Below, piece by piece: positions 56,733 through 64,000 of a stretch of DNA of 64,000 bases. This DNA comes from Pseudomonas sp. P8_241. Lineage in GTDB: Bacteria > Pseudomonadota > Gammaproteobacteria > Pseudomonadales > Pseudomonadaceae. The position numbers and the translations under genes were made by a program. The notes under the pieces were generated by a model, which saw nothing but the letters and a program-made list of their open reading frames with translations, was not told the origin of the DNA and did no database searches. The stretch covers positions 880,001-944,000 of the forward strand of contig NZ_CP125377.1 of NCBI RefSeq assembly GCF_034008315.1, given 5' to 3'. How positions within the stretch are numbered: the stretch's first letter is position 1; each line of letters begins with the position of its first letter.

Positions 56733-56969
56733 TGGCGACAGTCGCCACTTCTGTCGCCATGCTGCGCGCCACGGATTACGTGGGTTGTCGCCGGTGTCGC
56801 CGCTGTCGCCAACAGAACTGTCACTGCGTTTGAGGCGTTACGTCTACCGGTGCCATCCGTTGAGTGCTTAGCGTATCGGCACGGCGTTGCGGTCCTGCGT
56901 TTGATTGATCGCAGATGCCAGCAGGCTGCCAGTGGCAGCCTGCTGGATATGCTCACTTTACCAAGCCAT
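56733..56969. repeat. Flanking direct repeat, left copy
   Basis: Two blocks are shared with the right copy at 63,819: TGGCGACA-TCGCCACTTCTGTCGCC... (56,733-56,812), and TTAGCGTATCGG-ACG-CGTTGCGG... to ...CCAAGCCAT (56,868-56,969). The blocks are about 80-90% identical by eye. The left copy has about 54 bp between blocks and the right copy about 10 bp. TGTCGCC motifs cluster in the first block. Confidence 0.85.
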
Positions 56970-57034
56970 CATCGGGCGGCGGCGTTCTATGTCGTCCGCG
57001 CGGTTGTACCTGACAGCCTCACCCGCTAATCGTT

Positions 57035-57093
57035 ACACTGCGTGCACCTTGTCAGGCCGGCGTTTTCCCGGCTTGGCCTATAGCACGCAGTGT
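57035..57093 (+). promoter_or_regulatory. Inverted repeat upstream of hsdM
   Basis: ACACTGCGTGC (57,035-57,045) and GCACGCAGTGT (57,083-57,093) are perfect inverted arms. Inside them a second imperfect hairpin (AGGCCGG...CCGGCTTGGCCT) can form. This nested hairpin starts about 110 bp before the hsdM GTG and ends 50 bp before it. It may be a terminator of upstream transcripts or a control site of the restriction operon. Confidence 0.5.
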
Positions 57094-57142
57094 TGCTGCG
57101 CTGGGCAGTAAACCTATTATTCAATTCAGGCAGTCATAAGCA

Positions 57143-58627
57143 GTGATCACAGGCGCTATCAAATCCCAAGTTGACCAGATCTGGAATGCGTTCTGGAGCG
57201 GCGGTATTTCCAACCCTATGGAAGTCATCGAGCAGATGACCTACCTGCTGTTTATCAAACGCCTCGACGAGTTGCAGACGGTTAAAGAGCGCAAGGCTGC
57301 GCGCACCGGGCAACCGATTGATAATCCGATTTTCAGTCCCTACCAGGCGCATTTGCGTTGGGCTGCGTTCAAGGCGCTGGGTGATCCCGCCAGTTTGTAC
57401 GCGCTGATTGCCGACAAGGTATTCCCTTTTATCAAGTCGCTGGGCGGTGAGGATGGCGAGTCCACCTATGCCGGGCATATGAAGGATGCGCGTTTCACCA
57501 TTCCCAACCCGGCGCTGCTGGTCAAGGTGGTGGACATGCTCGATGCCATCCCCATGGAAGATCGCGACACCAAGGGCGACCTCTACGAATATATGCTCGG
57601 TAAAATCGCCAGTGCTGGGAAGAACGGTCAGTTCCGCACGCCCCGGCACATCATCAAAATGATGGTCGAGATGATGGCGCCAAAACCGTCGGACACCATC
57701 TGTGATCCGGCCTGCGGCACCGCCGGCTTTCTTGTCTCCGCTGCCGAGTACCTCAATATCCACTACAGCCACGAGCTGTACCAAGACGAAGCCAGCGCCA
57801 AACGCTTTAACCATGACACCTTCCACGGTTTCGACTTCGACAGCACCATGCTTCGCATCGGTTCCATGAACATGCTGTTGCACGGCGTGGAAAACCCGGC
57901 GATTGAAAATCGTGACTCGCTCAGCGAAGGCCACGCCGGTGTTGAAGGGCAGTTCAGCCTAATTCTGGCTAACCCGCCGTTTGCCGGCAGCCTGGATTAC
58001 GAGAGCTGCGCCAAGGATCTGCAGCAGATCGTTAAAACCAAAAAGACCGAGCTGTTGTTTCTCGCGCTGTTCCTGCGCCTGATGAAAGCCGGAGGCCGCG
58101 CAGCGGTGATCGTCCCGGACGGCGTGTTGTTCGGCTCCAGCAAGGCGCACAAAACCCTGCGCCAGATGCTGGTGGAAGAGCACAAGCTGGACGGTATTGT
58201 CTCCATGCCCTCCGGCGTGTTCCGCCCCTATGCCGCAGTGTCCACGGCGATTCTGCTATTTACTAAAACCAACTCCGGCGGCACCGATAACGTCTGGTTC
58301 TACAACATGCAGGCCGACGGCTACTCGCTGGACGATAAACGCAGCGAGCTGGATACGAGTAAACACGACAGCAACAACATACCCGACATCATCGCCCGCT
58401 GGCATAACCGTGCCGACGAAACCGGCCACGCGCGTACCGAGCAGAGCTTTCTGGTACCCAAGGCGGAAATCGTCGGCAACGACTACGACCTGTCAATCAA
58501 CCGCTACAAGGAGGTAGTGTACGAACAGGTGCAGCACGAAGCGCCGCATAAAATTCTGGCCGAGTTGAAGGCGCTGGAGGCGGAGATTATGCGGGGGATG
58601 GATGAATTGGAGGGGATGTTGCTGTGA
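57143..58627 (+). CDS. hsdM: Type I restriction-modification DNA methyltransferase subunit HsdM
   Basis: This is the N6-adenine methyltransferase subunit of a type I system, 494 residues. The N-terminal HsdM domain (IWNAFWSGGISNPMEVIEQMTYLLFIKRLDEL) is followed by the SAM-binding motif DPACGTAGFLVSA (about 188-200). The catalytic motif ILANPPFAG is near 275-283. The start is GTG 57143 and the family N-terminus fits. Its TGA overlaps the hsdS GTG by 4 nt. The order hsdM-hsdS-(NERD)-hsdR on one strand suggests a single operon. Confidence 0.95.
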   Translation: MITGAIKSQVDQIWNAFWSGGISNPMEVIEQMTYLLFIKRLDELQTVKERKAARTGQPIDNPIFSPYQAHLRWAAFKALGDPASLYALIADKVFPFIKSLGGEDGESTYAGHMKDARFTIPNPALLVKVVDMLDAIPMEDRDTKGDLYEYMLGKIASAGKNGQFRTPRHIIKMMVEMMAPKPSDTICDPACGTAGFLVSAAEYLNIHYSHELYQDEASAKRFNHDTFHGFDFDSTMLRIGSMNMLLHGVENPAIENRDSLSEGHAGVEGQFSLILANPPFAGSLDYESCAKDLQQIVKTKKTELLFLALFLRLMKAGGRAAVIVPDGVLFGSSKAHKTLRQMLVEEHKLDGIVSMPSGVFRPYAAVSTAILLFTKTNSGGTDNVWFYNMQADGYSLDDKRSELDTSKHDSNNIPDIIARWHNRADETGHARTEQSFLVPKAEIVGNDYDLSINRYKEVVYEQVQHEAPHKILAELKALEAEIMRGMDELEGMLL

Positions 58628-59778
58628 CCTCAACCTATTTCACCCGGCTGGGCGATTTCGCCAAAGAAATAAGTCGCAGGGCTCCTTCAGAGGCGAACCT
58701 TCCCGTTTACTCAGTCACTAAGCATCAAGGGTTTGTTCCAAGTCTGGAGTACTTCAAGAAGCAGGTTTTCAGTCGAGACACCAAAGGGTACAAGATGGTT
58801 GCTGCGGGTGAGCTGGCCTATGCAACCATCCATCTGGACGAAGGTTCTATCGGGGTTTGCCCTGAACTCTCACTAATAAGTCCGATGTATACGGTCTTTA
58901 GCGTCGATGAAACCAAAGCAGACGCTACTTACCTTGAGCGCTTTCTGAAGTCACCAAAGGCTCTCTCAGCTTACCCAACACTTTCTAAAGGTTCAGTACA
59001 CCGGCGCGCTGCAATTTCATTTGGCAGGCTTGCCGAGCTACCTGTCCCGCTCCCCCCACTTCCCGAACAACGTCGCATCGCGGCGATTCTGGACAAAGCT
59101 GACGCGTTGCGCGCCAAGCGTCGCGAAACCATTACCAAGCTCGATCAACTGCTGCAATCCGTATTTTTAGAAATGTTCGGCGACTCGGTGACAAATCCGA
59201 AGGGCTGGCCAATAGTCGCTTTATCCACGTATGGCACCGTTGCTACTGGGAATACCCCTCCTCGGTCTTTGCCTGAGAATTACGGTCCCGGCATCGAGTG
59301 GATCAAATCCGACAATCTTAATACGCGGCATGATTACGTCACCCAAGCAGATGAGCAGCTCAGTCATGCAGGGGAGAGGACTGCAAGAGTCGTCTCGTCC
59401 GGCAGCATACTCGTGACCTGCATTGCTGGAAGCTTAAGCTGTATTGGTAACCTTGCCATTGCTGATCGCCGCGTTGCCTTCAATCAACAAATTAACGCAA
59501 TCACACCGCATAGTACGCCGTCGGAGTTTCTTTACTTCTTGCTGAAAACTTCTAAACCATTGATACAAGGCGCATCTACTAATGGGATGAAAGGTATGGT
59601 GAACAAATCGAAGTTCAGCGGGATTCAGCTGCCCGCACCACCAATCGAGCTGCAAAAAGAGTTTTCTCGCATTTTTCTTGAAATGCACACGCATCGTTTA
59701 TTGGCGGATGCGGCATTAGCAAAACAGGAAGCTTTGTTCGCAGGTCTGCAGCAACACGTATTCGAAGGAAAACTATAA
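58624..59778 (+). CDS. hsdS: Type I restriction-modification specificity subunit HsdS
   Basis: This 384-residue specificity subunit has the usual two target-recognition domains. The first covers about residues 1-140. A central conserved helix follows (LPPLPEQRRIAAILDKADAL, about 143-190, LLQSVFLEMFGD). The second runs to about 350 and is followed by a C-terminal helix (LLADAALAKQEALFAGLQQHVF). The target sequence cannot be read from the protein. The start is GTG 58624, overlapping the hsdM stop. AT content is slightly higher in the recognition domains, as expected for exchangeable segments. Confidence 0.93.
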   Translation: MTSTYFTRLGDFAKEISRRAPSEANLPVYSVTKHQGFVPSLEYFKKQVFSRDTKGYKMVAAGELAYATIHLDEGSIGVCPELSLISPMYTVFSVDETKADATYLERFLKSPKALSAYPTLSKGSVHRRAAISFGRLAELPVPLPPLPEQRRIAAILDKADALRAKRRETITKLDQLLQSVFLEMFGDSVTNPKGWPIVALSTYGTVATGNTPPRSLPENYGPGIEWIKSDNLNTRHDYVTQADEQLSHAGERTARVVSSGSILVTCIAGSLSCIGNLAIADRRVAFNQQINAITPHSTPSEFLYFLLKTSKPLIQGASTNGMKGMVNKSKFSGIQLPAPPIELQKEFSRIFLEMHTHRLLADAALAKQEALFAGLQQHVFEGKL

Positions 59779-59829
59779 CCCCGTCGTCAACAGGTGTTTC
59801 CCAGCACGCCAAGGAACAGGCAACCCCAT

Positions 59830-60264
59830 ATGGCTCAATTTTTCCCCGCCCGCACCACCTGCCGCTTCGAAACGCCCGGCGAACGCCGCTTGGCGGAGCG
59901 CTTGGAAAAGAAGCTCGAAGACGACTACCTGTGCTGGTTCAATGTCCCGGTGGGGCCAAAAGCTTTGCAGCCGGATTTTGTGCTGCTGTATCCGTTACGC
60001 GGGCTGCTGGTGCTGGAGGTCAAGGACTGGAAGCTCGACACCATCCAGAGTATGGATCGCGACCAGGCGAAAATTTATGCCGACGGGCTACTGAAAACTC
60101 TGAAGAACCCCATGCTGCAGGCGCGGGCGTATGCCATGGAAGTGGTGATGATGTTGCAGAGGGATCCAGCGCTAAAACAGCCCGCCGGTTCGCCGCATGC
60201 GGATTCAATAGGCAGCGTGCGCCAGCACCTGGACGAGATGGACTCACAGAAGGCAGCCGGTTGA
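59830..60264 (+). CDS. Truncated NERD-domain protein within the hsd operon
   Basis: This product has 144 residues starting MAQFFPARTTCRFETPGERR. The NERD (nuclease-related domain) core is PKALQPDFVLLYPLRGLLVLEVKDWKLD, with the D-x(n)-E-x-K signature. In full-length relatives the NERD domain begins a helicase protein of several hundred residues. Here the match stops after RDPALKQPAG and about 25 unrelated residues follow. It therefore looks like the surviving 5' end of a NERD-helicase gene. It stops 1 nt before the hsdR start codon. It may still act as a small nuclease-like protein. Confidence 0.78.
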   Translation: MAQFFPARTTCRFETPGERRLAERLEKKLEDDYLCWFNVPVGPKALQPDFVLLYPLRGLLVLEVKDWKLDTIQSMDRDQAKIYADGLLKTLKNPMLQARAYAMEVVMMLQRDPALKQPAGSPHADSIGSVRQHLDEMDSQKAAG

Positions 60265-60265
60265 T

Positions 60266-63200
60266 ATGAGCAACTTTGAATTTCTCATCCCCGAATTTAA
60301 AGCGCTGTTTGATCCGGCCAAGGGTGCGGAACAACTGGTGTATTCCGACCCTCGTGCCTGTTGCATGCGTACCCGGCATGCTCTGGAGCAGACGGTGCAT
60401 TGGCTGTACGAGCATGACCGCGACCTGCGCATGCCTTACGACAACGGCCTTAATTTGCTGTTGACTCAGGTTGAGTTTGTGCGCCTGTTGCCGCCGCAAA
60501 TCCATCAGAAGGCGCGCTTGATTCAGAAGTTCGGCAATCAGGCGGTGCACTCCAATCAACCGATTGGCTACAGCGATGCGATGAAGTTGGTGCGCGAGCT
60601 GTTTCATGTGCTGTTCTGGCTGGCGCGCACCTATACCCGCGCCAGCGAACCAAAAAGCATCGACGCCGCGTTTGACGAAAAACGCGTGCCGCAGTTGGTC
60701 AGCGTTAGCGAGGCGGCAGCCTTTACTCGTGCTGAGCTGAAAAAGCAGGAAGCCAAATTCCAGCAACAGATTGCAGCCCAGCACGGCACCCTCGAAGCCC
60801 GAGAGGCGGCGATTGCCGAGCAAGCCGCAAGCCTAAGTGAACGCGAGTCGTTGCTGGCGCGACTGGATGCCGAGCTGGTTGCCACCCGTGCAGCGCTGGC
60901 CCAGGCCAAGGCGACCAATATCGCAGTGCCGGATAACCATGATTACGACGAGGCCGACACCCGCCGTTTGTTTATCGATGTGCTGCTGCGGGAGGCTGGT
61001 TGGGAATTGGGCAAAAACGCTGACGCCGAAGTGCCAGTCAGCGGCATGCCCAATGGGCAAGGCGAGGGTTTTGTCGATTACGTGCTGTGGGGGGCCAACG
61101 GCAAACCGTTGGCGGTGGTGGAGGCCAAGCGCAGCCTGAAAGACCCGGACATGGGGCAGCAGCAAGCCAAGTTGTACGCCGATTGCCTGGAAGCCGAGAA
61201 GGGCCAGCGCCCGCTGATTTTCTACAGCAACGGTAACCACACCTGGCTGTGGGACGACCGCCGTGCGCCGCCACGCGAAGTGCAGGGTTTTTACACCCGC
61301 GATGAGCTGGAGTTGGCGATTCAGCGGCGTAGCCTGCAAACCGACTTGCGCGAACTGCCGATCAATAGCGAGATTGTTGAGCGGGCGTATCAACACCGGG
61401 CGATTCGAGCGATGACCGAATCACTGAGTCAGGGCCGCCGCGCTGGTTTGCTAACCATGGCCACCGGCACTGGCAAGACGCGGATGTCGATTGCCCTGAT
61501 CGAGCTGTTGATGCGCGGCAACTGGGTCAAACGCGTGCTGTTTCTGGCTGACCGGGTAGCCCTGGTAAAACAAGCCGCAAATGCCTTCAAGGAGTTTCTG
61601 CCGGACTCCAGTCCAGTCAATCTTGTTACCGACAAAAATGGCCAAGGCCGGGTGTATCTGTGCACCTATCCGACCATGATGGGGTTGATCGACCAGATGG
61701 AGGGCGACCGTCGCAAGTACGGCGTTGGCCATTTCGACCTGATCGTGATCGACGAGGCGCACCGCAGTGTTTACCAGAAGTACGGCGCGATTTTCCGTTA
61801 CTTCGACAGTTATCTAGTGGGCCTGACCGCTACCCCGCGTGACGAAGTGGATCGCGATACCTATCACCTGTTCGGTCTGGAAACCGGTGTACCGACCGAT
61901 GCCTACGGCCTGAGTGAAGCGGTGGATGATGGTTATCTGGTGCCGCCCAAGGCTTATTCGGTGCCGATCAAGTTTGTTCGCGAAGGCATCCGTTACGACC
62001 AGCTCAGCGATGATGAGAAAGAGCACTGGGAGTCGCTGGATTGGGGCGATTACAGTGCCGAAGGTGATGCACCTACCGAGGTGCTAGCGTCTGAGGTCAA
62101 CAAGCAGCTATTCAACGAGCCAACCGTTGACCTGATGCTAAAGCACTTGATGCAAAATGGCCTGACAGTGGAGGGTGGCGACAAGCTCGGCAAGACCATT
62201 ATTTTTGCAGTGAACCAAAAGCACGCCGATTTTATCGCCCGGCGCTTCAATCATCATTACCCGCACTTTAAGGGTGAGTTTGCCCGGGTTATCACCCATG
62301 CGGTGAGTTATGCGCAGACCCTGATCGATGACTTCAGCAGCAAGCTGAACAAGCAGCCGCAGATCGCCATTTCCGTGGATATGCTCGATACCGGCATCGA
62401 CGTGCCACAGGTGTTGAATTTAGTGTTCTTCAAGGCCGTCCGCTCAAAGGTGAAGTTCTTGCAGATGATTGGCCGCGGCACGCGCCTATGCTCGGACCTG
62501 TTTGCGCCGGGTGTGCATAAGCGCGAGTTCGCTATCTTCGATTTCTGCGCCAACTTCGAATACTTCAACGAAAACCCCAAAGGCGCTTTGGGCGGTACGG
62601 CCGAACCGCTAGGCAAGCGGTTGTTCAAAGCGAGGCTGGATCTGCTGTCGTTGTTAGCGCCGAAGGACGTTCGCGAACCTGTAGATCTGGCAGAAACCAG
62701 AGGCCGGTACGATGCCTTTGTCGAGCTGCGCACGGAGTTGACCGACGAGCTGCACGACGAAGTCGCGGCGATGAATAAGGACAACTTCATCGTGCGTACC
62801 GAACTTGAGCACGTAATCCGCTTTGCCGAGCGTGAAGTTTGGAATGCGCTGGATGATGCAGCGCTGGGTGATCTGCGCAGTCACGTCGCCGGCTTGCCGA
62901 GTGAGCGCGCTCCTGAGCACATCACCGCCAAGTTGTTCGATCTCCTGTGCATGAATTTGCAGCTGGCGTTACTTCGCTCGACCAGCGACTTCGTGGCGTA
63001 TCGTGACAAGGTGGTCGAGCTGGCCAGCCAGTTAGAAGTGATGGACAGCATTCCGGCAGTGCATGCTGAACTTGCGTTGCTTCAGGACGTGCAAACCGAC
63101 GAGTACTGGCAGGACATCCGCTTGCCAATGCTTGAGCAACTGCGGCGCAAGATGCGTGAGCTGATCAAGTTTATCGAACGCCGCCCGAGCAACCCCGTTT

Positions 63201-63742
63201 ATAGCGTGCTGAGCGACGAGATTGGCGAAGCGACTGTAGTAAACCTGAAAGATTTCAATACCGGCATCAACCTGGAGCAGTACAAGAAAAAGGTCGAAGC
63301 CTATATCCGTGGCAATGAGAACCATGTGGCCATCGCCAAGCTCAAGTTTAACCGGCCGCTGACGCCGAGCGATCTGAGCGAGCTGGAGCATTTTGTCTAC
63401 GAGTCGGAACCGGTTCAGAGTCGCGAGCAGTTCGAACAGTGCTACGGCACTGACCAACCGCTGACACTGTTGATCCGATCATTGGTAGGCTTGGATCGCA
63501 ATGCCGCAAAAGAGGCTTTCGGTCAATTCCTCGACGAGAACCGCTACAGCAGTCAGCAGATTCGTTTTGTTGAAATGATCATCGAGCGTCTAACCCGGCA
63601 GGGCGTGATGGAAGCGGGTCAACTATATGAACCGCCTTTTACCGCGCTGCACCACGAGGGATTAGACGGTGCGTTTGGCGACGCGGATGCCAACGCGATC
63701 ATTTCGGTGATCGCCTCAATCAAGCGCAGTGCGGCAGCCTGA
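60266..63742 (+). CDS. hsdR: Type I restriction endonuclease subunit HsdR
   Basis: This is the 1,158-residue motor and nuclease subunit of the type I system. An N-terminal DUF4145-like domain (FDPAKGAEQLVYSDPRACCM...) is followed by a coiled segment (about 155-215). The PD-(D/E)xK nuclease lies near 270-290 (GEGFVDYVLW...LAVVEAKRS). The helicase has Walker A MATGTGKTR (near 398), DEAH box VIDEAHRS (near 495), VGLTATPRDE, SVDMLDTGIDVPQ and QMIGRGTRL. ATG 60266 lies one base after the NERD stop. The full set of motifs is intact, so the enzyme should be active. Confidence 0.95.
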   Translation: MSNFEFLIPEFKALFDPAKGAEQLVYSDPRACCMRTRHALEQTVHWLYEHDRDLRMPYDNGLNLLLTQVEFVRLLPPQIHQKARLIQKFGNQAVHSNQPIGYSDAMKLVRELFHVLFWLARTYTRASEPKSIDAAFDEKRVPQLVSVSEAAAFTRAELKKQEAKFQQQIAAQHGTLEAREAAIAEQAASLSERESLLARLDAELVATRAALAQAKATNIAVPDNHDYDEADTRRLFIDVLLREAGWELGKNADAEVPVSGMPNGQGEGFVDYVLWGANGKPLAVVEAKRSLKDPDMGQQQAKLYADCLEAEKGQRPLIFYSNGNHTWLWDDRRAPPREVQGFYTRDELELAIQRRSLQTDLRELPINSEIVERAYQHRAIRAMTESLSQGRRAGLLTMATGTGKTRMSIALIELLMRGNWVKRVLFLADRVALVKQAANAFKEFLPDSSPVNLVTDKNGQGRVYLCTYPTMMGLIDQMEGDRRKYGVGHFDLIVIDEAHRSVYQKYGAIFRYFDSYLVGLTATPRDEVDRDTYHLFGLETGVPTDAYGLSEAVDDGYLVPPKAYSVPIKFVREGIRYDQLSDDEKEHWESLDWGDYSAEGDAPTEVLASEVNKQLFNEPTVDLMLKHLMQNGLTVEGGDKLGKTIIFAVNQKHADFIARRFNHHYPHFKGEFARVITHAVSYAQTLIDDFSSKLNKQPQIAISVDMLDTGIDVPQVLNLVFFKAVRSKVKFLQMIGRGTRLCSDLFAPGVHKREFAIFDFCANFEYFNENPKGALGGTAEPLGKRLFKARLDLLSLLAPKDVREPVDLAETRGRYDAFVELRTELTDELHDEVAAMNKDNFIVRTELEHVIRFAEREVWNALDDAALGDLRSHVAGLPSERAPEHITAKLFDLLCMNLQLALLRSTSDFVAYRDKVVELASQLEVMDSIPAVHAELALLQDVQTDEYWQDIRLPMLEQLRRKMRELIKFIERRPSNPVYSVLSDEIGEATVVNLKDFNTGINLEQYKKKVEAYIRGNENHVAIAKLKFNRPLTPSDLSELEHFVYESEPVQSREQFEQCYGTDQPLTLLIRSLVGLDRNAAKEAFGQFLDENRYSSQQIRFVEMIIERLTRQGVMEAGQLYEPPFTALHHEGLDGAFGDADANAIISVIASIKRSAAA

Positions 63743-63818
63743 TGGCGACTGACTCAATCATGGGCGCTGCCCGGTTTGCGCTGGCGTCGGGGGTTGTAGC
63801 GTTGTTGGCTAAGCGCTT

Positions 63819-64000
63819 GGCGACACTCGCCACTTCTGTCGCCATGCTGCACCCCCGGATTACGCGAATTGTCGCCACTGTCGCCAACCTATGAGCGCTT
63901 AGCGTATCGGTACGACGTTGCGGTCCCTGGTTTGATTGATCGCAGATGCCGACAAGCTACCGGTGGCCGCCTTCTGGATATGTTCACTCCACCAGGCCAT
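63819..64000. repeat. Flanking direct repeat, right copy (cut by window end)
   Basis: The segment matches 56,733-56,969 in the same orientation. Block one is 63,819-63,888 and block two is 63,899 to at least 64,000. It begins 76 bp after hsdR, so the two copies bracket the hsd operon closely. It may continue beyond the window. Confidence 0.85.

Overview
The window comes from a chromosome of the Pseudomonas fluorescens group. This is inferred from the 23S/5S rRNA sequence, the recCBD order and protein sequences, the mmsA-mmsB pair, and the many GTAGGAGC/GCGATC-type REP elements between genes. Most of the window has GC-rich Pseudomonas codon use. Two stretches stand out as AT-rich and foreign: the toxin end of a two-partner secretion locus (about 44.6-45.7 kb) and a radical-SAM peptide cluster (48.2-52.4 kb).

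1-32.7 kb is mostly core genome. It opens with the 3' part of a 23S rRNA gene, a 5S gene and a terminator. Next are recC-recB-recD, joined by 4-nt stop/start overlaps. After that come a LysR regulator divergent from mmsA-mmsB (valine catabolism), a cupin, a second LysR gene, a TauE/SafE permease, a monooxygenase-fold protein, mdaB, a third LysR gene and a SulP transporter. A D-aminoacylase follows, preceded by an apparent deletion chimera (permease start fused to RpiR-regulator end). The rest of this part holds a glyoxalase-fold protein, an HBM-type chemoreceptor, a histidine phosphatase/PAP2 phosphatase pair, a DUF2252 protein and a three-gene envelope operon of unknown function.

32.7-48.5 kb is accessory. 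It contains a decayed inovirus-type Gp2 gene and a fossil of the 3' end of gcvP. These are followed by a TpsB/TpsA (CdiB/CdiA-like) locus whose 9-kb tpsA gene is broken by one frameshift near 38,637. The tpsA gene ends in an AT-rich toxin-like C-terminus overlapped by a small lipoprotein gene that looks like its immunity gene. Behind it lie a decayed second (orphan) toxin module, an IS5-family transposase remnant and a stand-alone ABC/RecF-type ATPase gene.

48.5-52.4 kb is the most novel part: a minus-strand operon that looks like an undescribed RiPP pathway. It encodes a 79-residue precursor-like peptide, a radical SAM/SPASM maturase with the full SPASM cysteine set, a HemN/HemW-like radical SAM enzyme, and a JmjC/cupin-fold putative Fe(II)/2-oxoglutarate oxygenase. 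Gene spacing is 11 nt, 14 nt and a 4-nt overlap. No transporter or protease gene is linked.

52.8-64 kb looks like an integrative element. It has a tyrosine recombinase, two small genes and a DUF3987 protein on the minus strand. A plus-strand type I restriction-modification operon (hsdM-hsdS-NERD fragment-hsdR) follows. That operon is bracketed by two long imperfect direct repeats (56,733-56,969 and 63,819 to the window end). The repeats contain clustered TGTCGCC motifs that also occur inverted inside the small gene at 54.1-54.5 kb. This suggests an exchangeable defence cassette.
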